Of a stretch of DNA of 64,000 nucleotides, positions 27,047 through 34,752 are shown in pieces. How positions within the stretch are numbered: the stretch's first letter is position 1; each line of letters starts with the position of its first letter. This DNA is from Roseobacter ponti (GTDB lineage Bacteria; Pseudomonadota; Alphaproteobacteria; Rhodobacterales; Rhodobacteraceae). The position numbers and the translations under genes were made by a program. The DNA is taken from assembly GCF_012932215.1 (NCBI RefSeq), contig NZ_CP048788.1, positions 2,480,001-2,544,000 on the forward strand, written 5' to 3'. The notes below the pieces were generated by a model. The model was given only the letters and a program-made list of their open reading frames with translations, was not told the origin of the DNA and did not search any database.

Positions 27047-27786
27047 CCGGTCAGGCGGCACTGCAGGGGCACTGGCACCGGGAGTGGATCCGCGCGCCGG
27101 GCTTTGAAGATTATACGACGCAGGTGCACTGGCTGCAGGCGGGCGATCTCTTTGCGGATCTGCGCATCCCTGCCGAGCGGCCGGACGTGCGCGGTCTGAG
27201 TGCGCTTGCCGAACTGCCCGCCTTTGATCTGAGCCGCCTGCTGGAGGCCGAAGGCTTTGCGGGCCACACTACGGTACAGGACGGGCGGTGCACCTGGCAC
27301 CGTCATATAAACTGGCACGGTGTACCACCGCAGGCCGATATCGGGCAGATGTGGTGGGACGTGGACGGCGCGCTCATTGAGGATGGCGTGCTCTCGGAAT
27401 ACCGCGAACTCTGGCGGCGCCAGGAGATGCCGGCGCCGCAGGTGCACCCGGTGCGCGCGGGAGCACAGACGGGTCTGCTCATCGACAGCGGATCGCTCTT
27501 TGTGCTTGCGATAGGGCCTGTACCTTCGGGCGACACGACCGCTTTTCGCGCGGCACTTGCAGCCGGAGAGCGGAATGACGCGGCCCTGCATGCGCAGTTC
27601 GAGAGCGAATATCTGCTGGGCCACTGGGATGGCCGCTTTGGTATTGCGGCGCTCTCAACCAATCCGCTGCACGAAGGCCATGTGGCGCTGGAACGCGGTG
27701 ATGGCTTCACATGGCACGCGCTGGCCTTTGACGGGCGTGAGACGGCGCGGCCCCTCGATCCTGTGCAGGTTCCGGTAGACGCCTGA
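27043..27786 (+). CDS. Conserved hypothetical protein, possible HRI1/lipocalin-like beta barrel
   Basis: 247-residue soluble protein without signal peptide. I do not recognise it with certainty. It is rich in Trp and His and has two similar halves: GHWHREWIRAPGFEDYTTQV early and GHWDGRFGIAALSTNPLHEG late. This pattern, and CTWHRHINWHGVPPQADIGQ with WWDVDGALIEDGVLSEYREL, resembles the two-domain beta-barrel proteins of the HRI1 type, but that is from memory. It overlaps the cysteine hydrolase by four bases (ATGA) and closes the transporter operon, so it probably serves the same pathway. Confidence 0.6.
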   Translation: MTGQAALQGHWHREWIRAPGFEDYTTQVHWLQAGDLFADLRIPAERPDVRGLSALAELPAFDLSRLLEAEGFAGHTTVQDGRCTWHRHINWHGVPPQADIGQMWWDVDGALIEDGVLSEYRELWRRQEMPAPQVHPVRAGAQTGLLIDSGSLFVLAIGPVPSGDTTAFRAALAAGERNDAALHAQFESEYLLGHWDGRFGIAALSTNPLHEGHVALERGDGFTWHALAFDGRETARPLDPVQVPVDA

Positions 27787-27787
27787 A

Positions 27788-27862
27788 CCGTCCGTCCCGG
27801 GCAGTTTCTAAGCCGCCCGTCCCGGGCAGTTTGTCAGCCGCCCGTCCCGGGCGAGCGATTAA
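27788..27862. repeat. Three tandem 25-bp repeats
   Basis: Three consecutive 25-base units (27788-27812, 27813-27837, 27838-27862) share the core CCG(T/C)CCGTCCCGGGC; units 1 and 2 also share AGTTT after the core. Each core contains the palindrome CCCGGG. They fill the space between two convergent genes. Confidence 0.85.
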
Positions 27863-27873
27863 CCAACCGTGCC

Positions 27874-28656
27874 TCAGGCGCCCCAGCGTTGCAGATATTC
27901 TGTCACAATCTCATCCAGACGCGCTTTGCCAAATGCAGGGTCATGCCCGCCGTGCACCCGGATCACCGGCAGAGCCGCAATGCGCCGCAGCGTGGCGGCG
28001 TAATCCGGGATGCTCATGCCGGGGCCATCATAGATGAGCGGCCCGTCATAGATCGCATCCGCCCCGAAAAGCGTGCCGCTGTCGTGGTGGAACAGCCCGA
28101 CCTGCCCGGGCGAATGGCCCGGCAGATGCAGGACTTCGGCCTGCCAGTCGCCCAGATCGATCACGTCGCCTTCCTCCACCGTCCCCGTGGGGACAGCGCC
28201 CTGCAGCCGCCAGCCGTCGGGGTCATAACCTTCGTGCGGGACCGCATCGATCAAAAGCGGCCAGAGTGCCTCATAGCCCGCCTCTTCAAAAAGCGCCCGG
28301 AAGCGATCAGGGATGGCATCGCTGCGCAGCGAATACTCCGACGGCGCCTCCATCTCTGCCGCCTCAAGAGGATGGACCAGACGCGTGGCGAATTCATGCG
28401 CAGCACCAATGTGATCGACATGGGTATGGGTGGACAGCAGGATCAGCGGCTTGCCCGGATCAGGCCGCTGCGCATCCACAAAAGGCTTCAGAGGAGCAAC
28501 CCCCATGCCGCTGTCGATCAGCAGATCTTTGTCGCGGCCCAGCACAAGATGCATATTGGCAGAAAAGATCGGATGCACGCGCGGCTCGGTAATCAGCACG
28601 GTGCGCGCATCAAGCTCTTCGTGACGATACCAGTCTGCGTCTACGGGAAGGGTCAT
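27874..28656 (-). CDS. Metallo-beta-lactamase-fold hydrolase
   Basis: 260-residue zinc hydrolase. The metal motif is THTHVDHIGAAHEF (HxHxDH, about residues 80-90), followed by HLPGHSPGQVGLF, FGADAIYDG and a final His in HGGHDPAFG. The family includes glyoxalase-II, lactonase and many thioesterase-like members; the substrate cannot be told. ATG 28656 lies one base after the upstream ureohydrolase stop, so the two are co-transcribed. An upstream extension of the frame overlaps that gene and is not conserved-looking. Confidence 0.88.
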   Translation of the reverse strand: MTLPVDADWYRHEELDARTVLITEPRVHPIFSANMHLVLGRDKDLLIDSGMGVAPLKPFVDAQRPDPGKPLILLSTHTHVDHIGAAHEFATRLVHPLEAAEMEAPSEYSLRSDAIPDRFRALFEEAGYEALWPLLIDAVPHEGYDPDGWRLQGAVPTGTVEEGDVIDLGDWQAEVLHLPGHSPGQVGLFHHDSGTLFGADAIYDGPLIYDGPGMSIPDYAATLRRIAALPVIRVHGGHDPAFGKARLDEIVTEYLQRWGA

Positions 28657-28657
28657 G

Positions 28658-29638
28658 TCAGTCTTCCTTTCCGGTGGCGCTACCTGCGCGCACTTCGGCC
28701 AGCAGACACAGAATTTCATAGGCCAGCGCAGCCCCGGCCAGCGATGTCACATTGCCCGTATCAAAGGGCGGCGAGACCTCTACAAGATCCGCACCGACGT
28801 AGTTGAGGTGGCGCAGGCCCCGCAGCAGTACCTGTGCCTGATGGGTGGTCATTCCACCGATCTCCGGCGTGCCGGTGCCGGGCGCATAAACCGGATCAAG
28901 ACTGTCGATATCATAGGTCAGATAAACGGGTGTATCGCCCACCAGCGCGCGGGCCTCATCGGCGATGGCCTGCGGACCGCGGTCGTGGAGCTCCTCGCAA
29001 AAGACCACACGCATGCCCGCACTGGCCGAAAAATCCCAGCCATCGGAGGTATTCTGTGTGCCGCGGATACCGATCTGAATGGTTTTTGCGGGATCGATGA
29101 GCCCCTCTTCGGTCGCCCGGCGGAAGGGCGCGCCGTGATTGAACTTCGAGCCCTGGAAACTGTCGGTGGTATCGGCGTGCGCGTCGATATGGATCAGCGC
29201 CACCGGCTCTTTTGCAATCGCACGCAGCAGCGGCAGTGTGACGGAGTGATCACCGCCAATGGCCAGCGGCAACACATTCTCAGCCACAAGCATCGCGGCA
29301 AAGGCCTCGATCTCGTCATGCGAGGCCTCAACCTCAAACATGCGGGTAAAGGGCACATCGCCCATGTCGCGGATGCGGGCGAGCTCAAACGGGTTGATGC
29401 GGGTGGCATGGTTGATCGCACGCATCAGCGTGGACTGGTTGCGGACCTCGCGCGGCCCGTGGCGCGTGCCGGGTCGGTTGGTCAGCGCGCCGTCCCAGGG
29501 CACGCCGAAAAGGCCGATATCCGCCTCGCCGATGGTCTCTGCGACGGGGACGCGCATGAAGGTGGCGATCTGCGAGAACCGCGGTGCAAACTGATCGGGG
29601 GTCGAGGGAGAGGTGTAACGCAAGAGCTGTCCAGTCAT
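28658..29638 (-). CDS. speB: Agmatinase-family ureohydrolase (SpeB-like)
   Basis: 326-residue manganese enzyme of the arginase/agmatinase superfamily, which hydrolyses a guanidino group to urea. Metal motifs: GGDHS, DAHADT and TYDIDSLDPVYAPGTGTPE, all intact. The wording GTGTPEIGGMTTHQ is typical of agmatinase and guanidinobutyrase-type enzymes rather than arginase. Start choice is open: ATG 29638 or GTG 29656, neither with a clear ribosome site. It is followed by the metallo-hydrolase gene. With the nearby polyamine-type importer and nitrilase it suggests use of agmatine or another guanidino compound. Confidence 0.88.
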   Translation of the reverse strand: MTGQLLRYTSPSTPDQFAPRFSQIATFMRVPVAETIGEADIGLFGVPWDGALTNRPGTRHGPREVRNQSTLMRAINHATRINPFELARIRDMGDVPFTRMFEVEASHDEIEAFAAMLVAENVLPLAIGGDHSVTLPLLRAIAKEPVALIHIDAHADTTDSFQGSKFNHGAPFRRATEEGLIDPAKTIQIGIRGTQNTSDGWDFSASAGMRVVFCEELHDRGPQAIADEARALVGDTPVYLTYDIDSLDPVYAPGTGTPEIGGMTTHQAQVLLRGLRHLNYVGADLVEVSPPFDTGNVTSLAGAALAYEILCLLAEVRAGSATGKED

Positions 29639-29925
29639 GTCTGCTGAGGAGGTCACAGGTGGCGGTTTGCCTCGCCTACCTTACCGCCCCGCGCCCGGGC
29701 ATGTCACCGCCAAACCCGCCGGCGATGCGGCCATCTGCAGCATTGGCGCGGTTGCGGGCCCTGCGCTGATTAATCCTGCGTCAGTTCAGCGGCCGCCGAT
29801 CACGGACGCCACTGTAAAAGACGGCCCCTGACCGGGCCGCGCCCATAGACCGGCGCCTGCGAACCATGCAAGGGTAACACGCCCGCTGCCCTTCTGCGGC
29901 GGGTCAGTACGGGGGGAGACACCTG

Positions 29926-30720
29926 GTGATAACAGCGCTCTATCAGATGCCGGCCGGTATCGCGCCGGACGCGCGGGCTGATGCCATTGAGACAGCCCTG
30001 CGCGAGGCGGCAGCCGCCGGTGCGGGGCTGCTTGTGGCGCCGGAACTGGCGCTGTCGGGATATGGCCGCGGTCCGGTGCTGCGCGATCTGGCGCAGCAGT
30101 CTGGTGGTCCCTGGTACAGGCGGTTGCATAAGGTCGTGCAGGAAACCGGCACAGCACTCGTTGCCGGATTTCCGGAACGCTCAGGACACACCTGCTATAT
30201 CAGCGCCATGGTCCTTTGCCCCGACGACGGCGCCACGCCCGCCGCGCCACAGGTATACCGCAAGGCGATGCTTTACGGAGGGTATGAAAAAGGCATCTTT
30301 GCCAGCGACGGCCCCTCGACGGTGCTCTTCGCCTGGCAGGGCCTGAAAATCGGCGTTCTGATCTGTTTCGACATCGAGTTTCCGGAAAACATCCGCCGCC
30401 TGGCACTCGCCGGCGCGGATATGGTCGTGGTACCGACCGCCCTGCCGGCCGGTGCCTCGGGGGCCTTTACCGCCACGCGGATGATCCCGGTTCGTGCCTT
30501 TGAGAACGGTATCTTTGTGGTCTATGCCAATCACTGCGGAACGGACGAGCGTTTTACCTTTCAGGGGATGTCATCGGTCACGGCCCCGGATGGCACTGTG
30601 CTCGCCTCGGCATCAGCGGAAAATGCTGATCTGCTTTTTGCTGATATCGATCCTGCAGCATACGATCACGTCCGCGAGGTGAACCCCTATCTGAAGGACA
30701 TCAGTGAGACCTCGCAATAG
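29926..30720 (+). CDS. Nitrilase-superfamily carbon-nitrogen hydrolase
   Basis: 264-residue amidase with the full Glu-Lys-Cys triad: Glu in VAPELALSGYG, Lys in YRKAMLYGGYEK, Cys in GVLICFDIEFPE. It starts at GTG 29926 after GGGGGGAGACACCTG, a strong site. Related enzymes hydrolyse N-carbamoylputrescine or omega-amides. The gene is divergent from the ureohydrolase pair, and the gap of 287 bases holds both promoters. A role in agmatine/putrescine breakdown is plausible but inferred. Confidence 0.85.
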   Translation: MITALYQMPAGIAPDARADAIETALREAAAAGAGLLVAPELALSGYGRGPVLRDLAQQSGGPWYRRLHKVVQETGTALVAGFPERSGHTCYISAMVLCPDDGATPAAPQVYRKAMLYGGYEKGIFASDGPSTVLFAWQGLKIGVLICFDIEFPENIRRLALAGADMVVVPTALPAGASGAFTATRMIPVRAFENGIFVVYANHCGTDERFTFQGMSSVTAPDGTVLASASAENADLLFADIDPAAYDHVREVNPYLKDISETSQ

Positions 30721-30725
30721 GCATG

Positions 30726-30749
30726 GCGCGGCACGCGCGTTTGCCGCGC
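30726..30749 (+). terminator. Hairpin after the nitrilase gene
   Basis: Perfect 8-bp stem GCGCGGCA (30726-30733) / TGCCGCGC (30742-30749) with an 8-base loop, five bases after the stop. No T-run follows, so termination strength is uncertain. Confidence 0.45.
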
Positions 30750-30857
30750 GACGAAACCGGGCCGCCAGACCTTGTTTGAACTGACGGGCCGCCCGTATTA
30801 AGGCTCTGGCAGAAGAGACGCCCGGACCTGCCCCGACCTTAACGGAGACCTCAAACA

Positions 30858-32135
30858 GTGCACAGTCTGAACGACCTCAAGCCTGCCGTGATCGGACTTG
30901 GATATGTCGGGCTGCCCGTGGCAGTAGAATTCGGCAGAACCCGGACGGTGACCGGCTTTGACATCAACGCAGGACGTATCGCTGAACTGCAGGGCGGTAT
31001 CGACCGCACCCGCGAGGTTGAGACCGATGATCTGCGCGCCGCGACCGGGCTGAGATTTACCACGGATGAAAGCGATCTTGAGGCCTGCAATACCTTTATC
31101 GTCACCGTGCCCACACCGGTGGATGACAGCAAACGGCCCGACCTCAGTGCACTGAGACTGGCCTGTCACCTGGTCGGGCGGCACCTCTCACAGGGTGATA
31201 TCGTCATATTCGAATCCACTGTCTATCCCGGCGCGACAGAAGAGGTCTGTGTGCCGGTGCTCGAAGAGGTGTCCGGTCTGACGTTCAATACGGGATTTTA
31301 CGCAGGCTACTCGCCCGAGCGCATCAACCCCGGCGACAAAAAGCACCGTCTTCCGGATATCCGCAAGGTTACATCGGGGTCGACACCGCAGGCCGCGGCC
31401 CTGATTGACGCACTTTATGCAACGATCATCACCGCCGGCACTTACCAGGCTGAAAGCATCCGTGTCGCAGAGGCCGCAAAGGTCATCGAAAACACGCAAC
31501 GCGATCTCAACATCGCGCTGGTCAACGAACTTGCGATGATATTCAGGACCATGGACATAGACACCGAAGCTGTTTTGCGCGCGGCGGGGACCAAATGGAA
31601 TTTCCTGCCGTTCCGCCCCGGGCTGGTCGGCGGGCACTGCATCGGTGTCGATCCCTACTACCTGACGCATAAGGCGCAGGAGATGGGTTATCATCCTGAG
31701 ATTATTCTGGCGGGGCGCAGGCTGAATGACAGCATGGGAAAATATGTCGCCGGCGAGCTGATCAAAGCGATGCTCCGGCGTGGACTGCCGGTGCATGGCG
31801 GGCGGGTGCTTGTGATGGGACTGACCTTTAAGGAGAACTGTCCGGACATGCGTAACACCAGGGTTGTGGATGTGATCCGCGAGCTCGGGGAGTTCGGCGC
31901 TAAGGTCGATGTGACCGACCCCTGGGTCAGCGACAGCGACGCAGCCGCGGCATATGGAATCACCCTTGTCTCAGATCCCGAACAAGGCGCCTATGACGCG
32001 GTGATTCTGGCAGTCGCGCACGATGTTTTCCGCAAAGCAGGCCCGGGTGCCGTAAGGTCATATGCCAAGGCAAAACATGTCTTTTTTGACCTTAAGAGCG
32101 TGTTTCCGCCGAGTGAAAGTGACCTGCGGCTCTGA
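30858..32135 (+). CDS. Nucleotide-sugar dehydrogenase (TviB/WbpO-like UDP-HexNAc 6-dehydrogenase)
   Basis: 425-residue NAD-dependent UDP-sugar dehydrogenase. It has the Rossmann motif VIGLGYVGLPVAVEFG, the active-site segment VGGHCIGVDPYYLTHKA (nucleophile Cys) and the C-terminal domain GLTFKENCPDMRNTRVVDVI. These details match the Vi-antigen TviB / WbpO subgroup that makes uronic acids from UDP-GalNAc or UDP-GlcNAc. It starts at GTG 30858 with GGAG ten bases upstream. It stands alone, with no glycosyltransferase or export genes beside it, so its polymer is unknown. Confidence 0.9.
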   Translation: MHSLNDLKPAVIGLGYVGLPVAVEFGRTRTVTGFDINAGRIAELQGGIDRTREVETDDLRAATGLRFTTDESDLEACNTFIVTVPTPVDDSKRPDLSALRLACHLVGRHLSQGDIVIFESTVYPGATEEVCVPVLEEVSGLTFNTGFYAGYSPERINPGDKKHRLPDIRKVTSGSTPQAAALIDALYATIITAGTYQAESIRVAEAAKVIENTQRDLNIALVNELAMIFRTMDIDTEAVLRAAGTKWNFLPFRPGLVGGHCIGVDPYYLTHKAQEMGYHPEIILAGRRLNDSMGKYVAGELIKAMLRRGLPVHGGRVLVMGLTFKENCPDMRNTRVVDVIRELGEFGAKVDVTDPWVSDSDAAAAYGITLVSDPEQGAYDAVILAVAHDVFRKAGPGAVRSYAKAKHVFFDLKSVFPPSESDLRL

Positions 32136-32270
32136 TGCAAAATCCGACGGCTGCACGGCAGTCTTACGGGACCAGAACAGCCCTTCTGCACGATTTTGAG
32201 GCGGCACAAACCGCCGCTAAGTCACAAGAGTACAACGCGTTTTTCCGGACCAGTGATTATTCTTACGCAC

Positions 32271-32297
32271 AAAAAACAGGCATAAATCAGTGCCTGT
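32271..32297 (-). terminator. Leftward rho-independent terminator without an obvious gene
   Basis: Read on the minus strand: ACAGGC, 10-base loop, GCCTGT, then TTTTT. The stem is perfect (32276-32281 with 32292-32297) and the T-run lies on the minus-strand side only. No minus-strand gene ends here, so it may end a small antisense or independent RNA, or simply be bidirectional for the dehydrogenase gene. Confidence 0.5.
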
Positions 32298-32360
32298 TAA
32301 TGTGTCATAAATTAATTACAGTTCCGGCCTGTTTCGCGGCTTTCTTCAAAATACCAATAG

Positions 32361-32376
32361 TTAACAAATCGTTAAC
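32361..32376 (+). promoter_or_regulatory. Consensus CtrA binding site
   Basis: TTAA-CAAATCG-TTAAC (32361-32376) is an exact match to the alphaproteobacterial CtrA box TTAA-N7-TTAAC. It lies 103 bases before the ATG of the small winged-helix-like gene, in an AT-rich gap, which is promoter-like placement. Confidence 0.6.
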
Positions 32377-32478
32377 GCTTTGCCTGATACAAAAACGGAC
32401 ATGACAGGAAACGGCGCAAGGCATATACAATTTCCGAAAACAGACATTCTGATAAATTCAGACGCAGTGAGCAGAGAT

Positions 32479-32769
32479 ATGAACAAATACCAGGCCCTCT
32501 CAAACCTCAGGTCGCTTTTGCGATCCATGGAGCGTGACCTTGGTCTCGATGACCTCAGTCAGGCCGAACTGGACGTGTTTCTCGCAGCACAAAGTATCGC
32601 CACCCTGCCCGAGGATGTGATTACCTCGACCGAGATGCGCCACCACGACCTCGTAGCCCCCTTCCCGCCTGCGACATACCACCGGGCGCTGCGCGCGCTG
32701 GTTGATCGCGGTCTGCTGAAAAAGGCCAAGGGGGCCAAGGCAAAATCATACGTGCTTGTGGCGCGCTGA
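32479..32769 (+). CDS. Small winged-helix-like protein
   Basis: 96-residue basic protein. The C-terminal half looks like a winged helix: MRHHDLVAPFPPATYHRALR then ALVDRGLLKKAKGAKAKSYV, the pattern of a MarR- or replication-initiation-type recognition helix and wing. The N-terminal part is helical (NLRSLLRSMERDLGLDDLSQ). In-frame starts also exist at ATG 32401 and TTG 32380; 32479 is chosen because the clearly protein-like part begins there, but no start has a good ribosome site. A consensus CtrA site lies upstream. It is probably a small transcription regulator, not assigned to a named family. Confidence 0.6.
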   Translation: MNKYQALSNLRSLLRSMERDLGLDDLSQAELDVFLAAQSIATLPEDVITSTEMRHHDLVAPFPPATYHRALRALVDRGLLKKAKGAKAKSYVLVAR

Positions 32770-32981
32770 TCTTCCTTTTAACTAGCGTTTCCTGAGATCC
32801 GCTGCTGCCGCAGCACGCCTCCTTGCGCGCTGTCGCAGAGCTTTTCTTGTCCGCCCGGGCGCAACCGGCCGTTTGCAATGTACTCGCTTTCAGGTAGTCT
32901 CGGCACAGGTGAAGACAAATACCGGCCTTATGTGGGTGTGGCTCTTTCGCAGCAATCCTCTGAGACAGACTGGTCCGGATT

Positions 32982-33578
32982 ATGTTTTCAACGGGTTTTC
33001 CGAGAACCAGGCAGTTTTTCACCATCGCCCTGATCTATGCGTTCTGCTACGGCCTGACCGCAAATCTCATTACACCCGTCCAGCAGATTTTTCTCAGTGA
33101 AGAAACGCTCTTTGCCAGTCTGATGTACCTGCCGCACGGGGTGCGTGTTCTTTCCGTTATGCTTTATGGCTGGCGCGCCATACCGGCGCTGATGGCCGGC
33201 AATTTCCTGTCGGTTTATCTGTTTGCCGCACCTGAGGTTCTGGAACGTGATCTGATACAAATCGTGGTGCCGGTCACACTGGCATCCTCCAGCGGATGGA
33301 TCGCTTTTGAGATTTTCCGGCTCTTCGGCAAAGACTATTACGCCAGCGAAAACCGGAGCCTTCACTGGCGCCAGATCGTCCTCGTGGGGATGCTGGCATC
33401 GGTGGTAAACTCTCTGGGCCAGAGCATTCTGCTGGGGCAGGTTTTCGCGCTGGTGGATAACAGTTTCGTCTTTCTGATGTTTGCTGTGGGCGATCTTCTG
33501 GGGCTGCTGGTCTCTCTTCTGGTGCTGATGCTTGTGTTCCGCTGGCTCCGCCGCGGGACCGGGACGGCACAGAGTTAA
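32982..33578 (+). CDS. MASE1-like integral membrane protein
   Basis: 198-residue membrane protein with about six hydrophobic segments. The wording YLPHGVRVLSVMLYGWRAIP resembles the conserved start of MASE1 sensory membrane domains (W-P-x-G-h-A), here as a stand-alone protein without a GGDEF, EAL or kinase output domain. The C-terminus ends in a short basic tail (FRWLRRGTGTAQS). The start ATG 32982 has no strong ribosome site. The function is unknown; a sensory or transport role would be guesswork. Confidence 0.6.
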   Translation: MFSTGFPRTRQFFTIALIYAFCYGLTANLITPVQQIFLSEETLFASLMYLPHGVRVLSVMLYGWRAIPALMAGNFLSVYLFAAPEVLERDLIQIVVPVTLASSSGWIAFEIFRLFGKDYYASENRSLHWRQIVLVGMLASVVNSLGQSILLGQVFALVDNSFVFLMFAVGDLLGLLVSLLVLMLVFRWLRRGTGTAQS

Positions 33579-33698
33579 CCGGACAGGCGGCAGCTTTTGT
33601 GACAGCGCAGATGACCGGTGAGCAATGCCCCCCGCACACGCCCTCCCCGGCGGACACGGTTTCAGAGTGCGACGGGTGGCGGTCCGACTTAGGGCATT

Positions 33699-34745
33699 CT
33701 AACGCACCGGCTCAATCCCCAGGGTGCGTGACAATTCTGAAAAGCCGGCAGCGGTTACCGGATCAAGGATGATGCCGTTTTTGCGGCGTTCCAGCGCCGT
33801 GGCCCATTCGCGATCCCCCGGCGCCATCACTTTTCTGCCCGGCCTCGCAGGGGACGCCCGCAAAAGTTCCAGATAGCGCTTTACGCCGGCCTCTACGATT
33901 TCTGCCCCGGCAAAGGCGCGGGGATCCAGCGCGATTACAAACGCGCCCAACCCGCGCGGCGTGCTGAAATCATCGCCTCCCATGGGGGCAATGTCCGGTG
34001 ATAGTTTCATGCCTGTGAGCACTGCTGACAACACCTCCGCCACGCCACCGAGGCCCGCCCCCTTAAATCCGAACATACCTCCCAGAGGCGCCAGCATTTC
34101 AGCCAGGTGCGGATCCTGCGTATCTGCACCTGCGCTGTCAGAAGCAACGCCTTCCGGCAGGTCGGTTCCCGTCGACCGGTAGAGCTCCACGCGGTTGAAG
34201 GGCACAGCACTGGTGGCCATATCCAGAAGCCATGGATTTCCCGGTGCGGGACAGGCGATGGACAACGGGTTCGTGCCGTGGAACCGCTCCGCCCCGTCGT
34301 GCAGGCGCACGAAACTGTCACTGTTGCAGGTGACGAGGGCCAGCATGCCCCGTTCAGCGGCGCGCAGCGCATAGGCACCCGCAGGTCCGAAATGCGATGA
34401 GCGGGTAATGCCCACCGCGCCGATCCCCGCTTCTGACGCCAGATCACAGGCATGATCCGTCGCGGCATAGGTGGCGCGTGCGCCCTGGGCATTGTCGCCG
34501 TCCAGCATGCCCGACCCGGCCCGTGTCCGGGTGAAGAGAAGCTTCGGTGATTTGTTCAGCCGGCCGCCCTGCAGAGCCCTGGTGTAATGGCCCAGCAGGC
34601 GCACCCCGTGGCTGTCAACACCGTGAACAGACCCGTGCAGCATTGAACCGGTGCAGTCACGGGCGGTTTCAGGATCCGCCCCGATGGCAGTCAGAACTTC
34701 GCGGCAGAACCGGGCTAAGTCATCAACCTGAACAGGTTTTGCCAT
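33699..34745 (-). CDS. Ldh-family oxidoreductase (malate/L-sulfolactate dehydrogenase type)
   Basis: 348-residue NAD(P)-dependent oxidoreductase of the Ldh_2 family, which is unrelated to classical lactate dehydrogenase. The conserved segment is GSVHGVDSHGVRLLGHYTRA with the catalytic His, then ITRSSHFGPAGAYAL and FKGAGLGGVAEVLS. Members reduce 2-oxo acids, delta-1-piperideine-2-carboxylate or 2,3-diketogulonate, or oxidise sulfolactate. It lies 7 bases after the TRAP large permease and is the last gene of that operon, so its substrate is probably the imported hydroxy or oxo acid. Confidence 0.87.
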   Translation of the reverse strand: MAKPVQVDDLARFCREVLTAIGADPETARDCTGSMLHGSVHGVDSHGVRLLGHYTRALQGGRLNKSPKLLFTRTRAGSGMLDGDNAQGARATYAATDHACDLASEAGIGAVGITRSSHFGPAGAYALRAAERGMLALVTCNSDSFVRLHDGAERFHGTNPLSIACPAPGNPWLLDMATSAVPFNRVELYRSTGTDLPEGVASDSAGADTQDPHLAEMLAPLGGMFGFKGAGLGGVAEVLSAVLTGMKLSPDIAPMGGDDFSTPRGLGAFVIALDPRAFAGAEIVEAGVKRYLELLRASPARPGRKVMAPGDREWATALERRKNGIILDPVTAAGFSELSRTLGIEPVR

Positions 34746-34752
34746 CTCTTTC

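Noticed and set aside
28655-29647. 330-codon plus-strand frame opposite the ureohydrolase
   Set aside because: The minus strand carries intact manganese-binding motifs; the plus frame has none.
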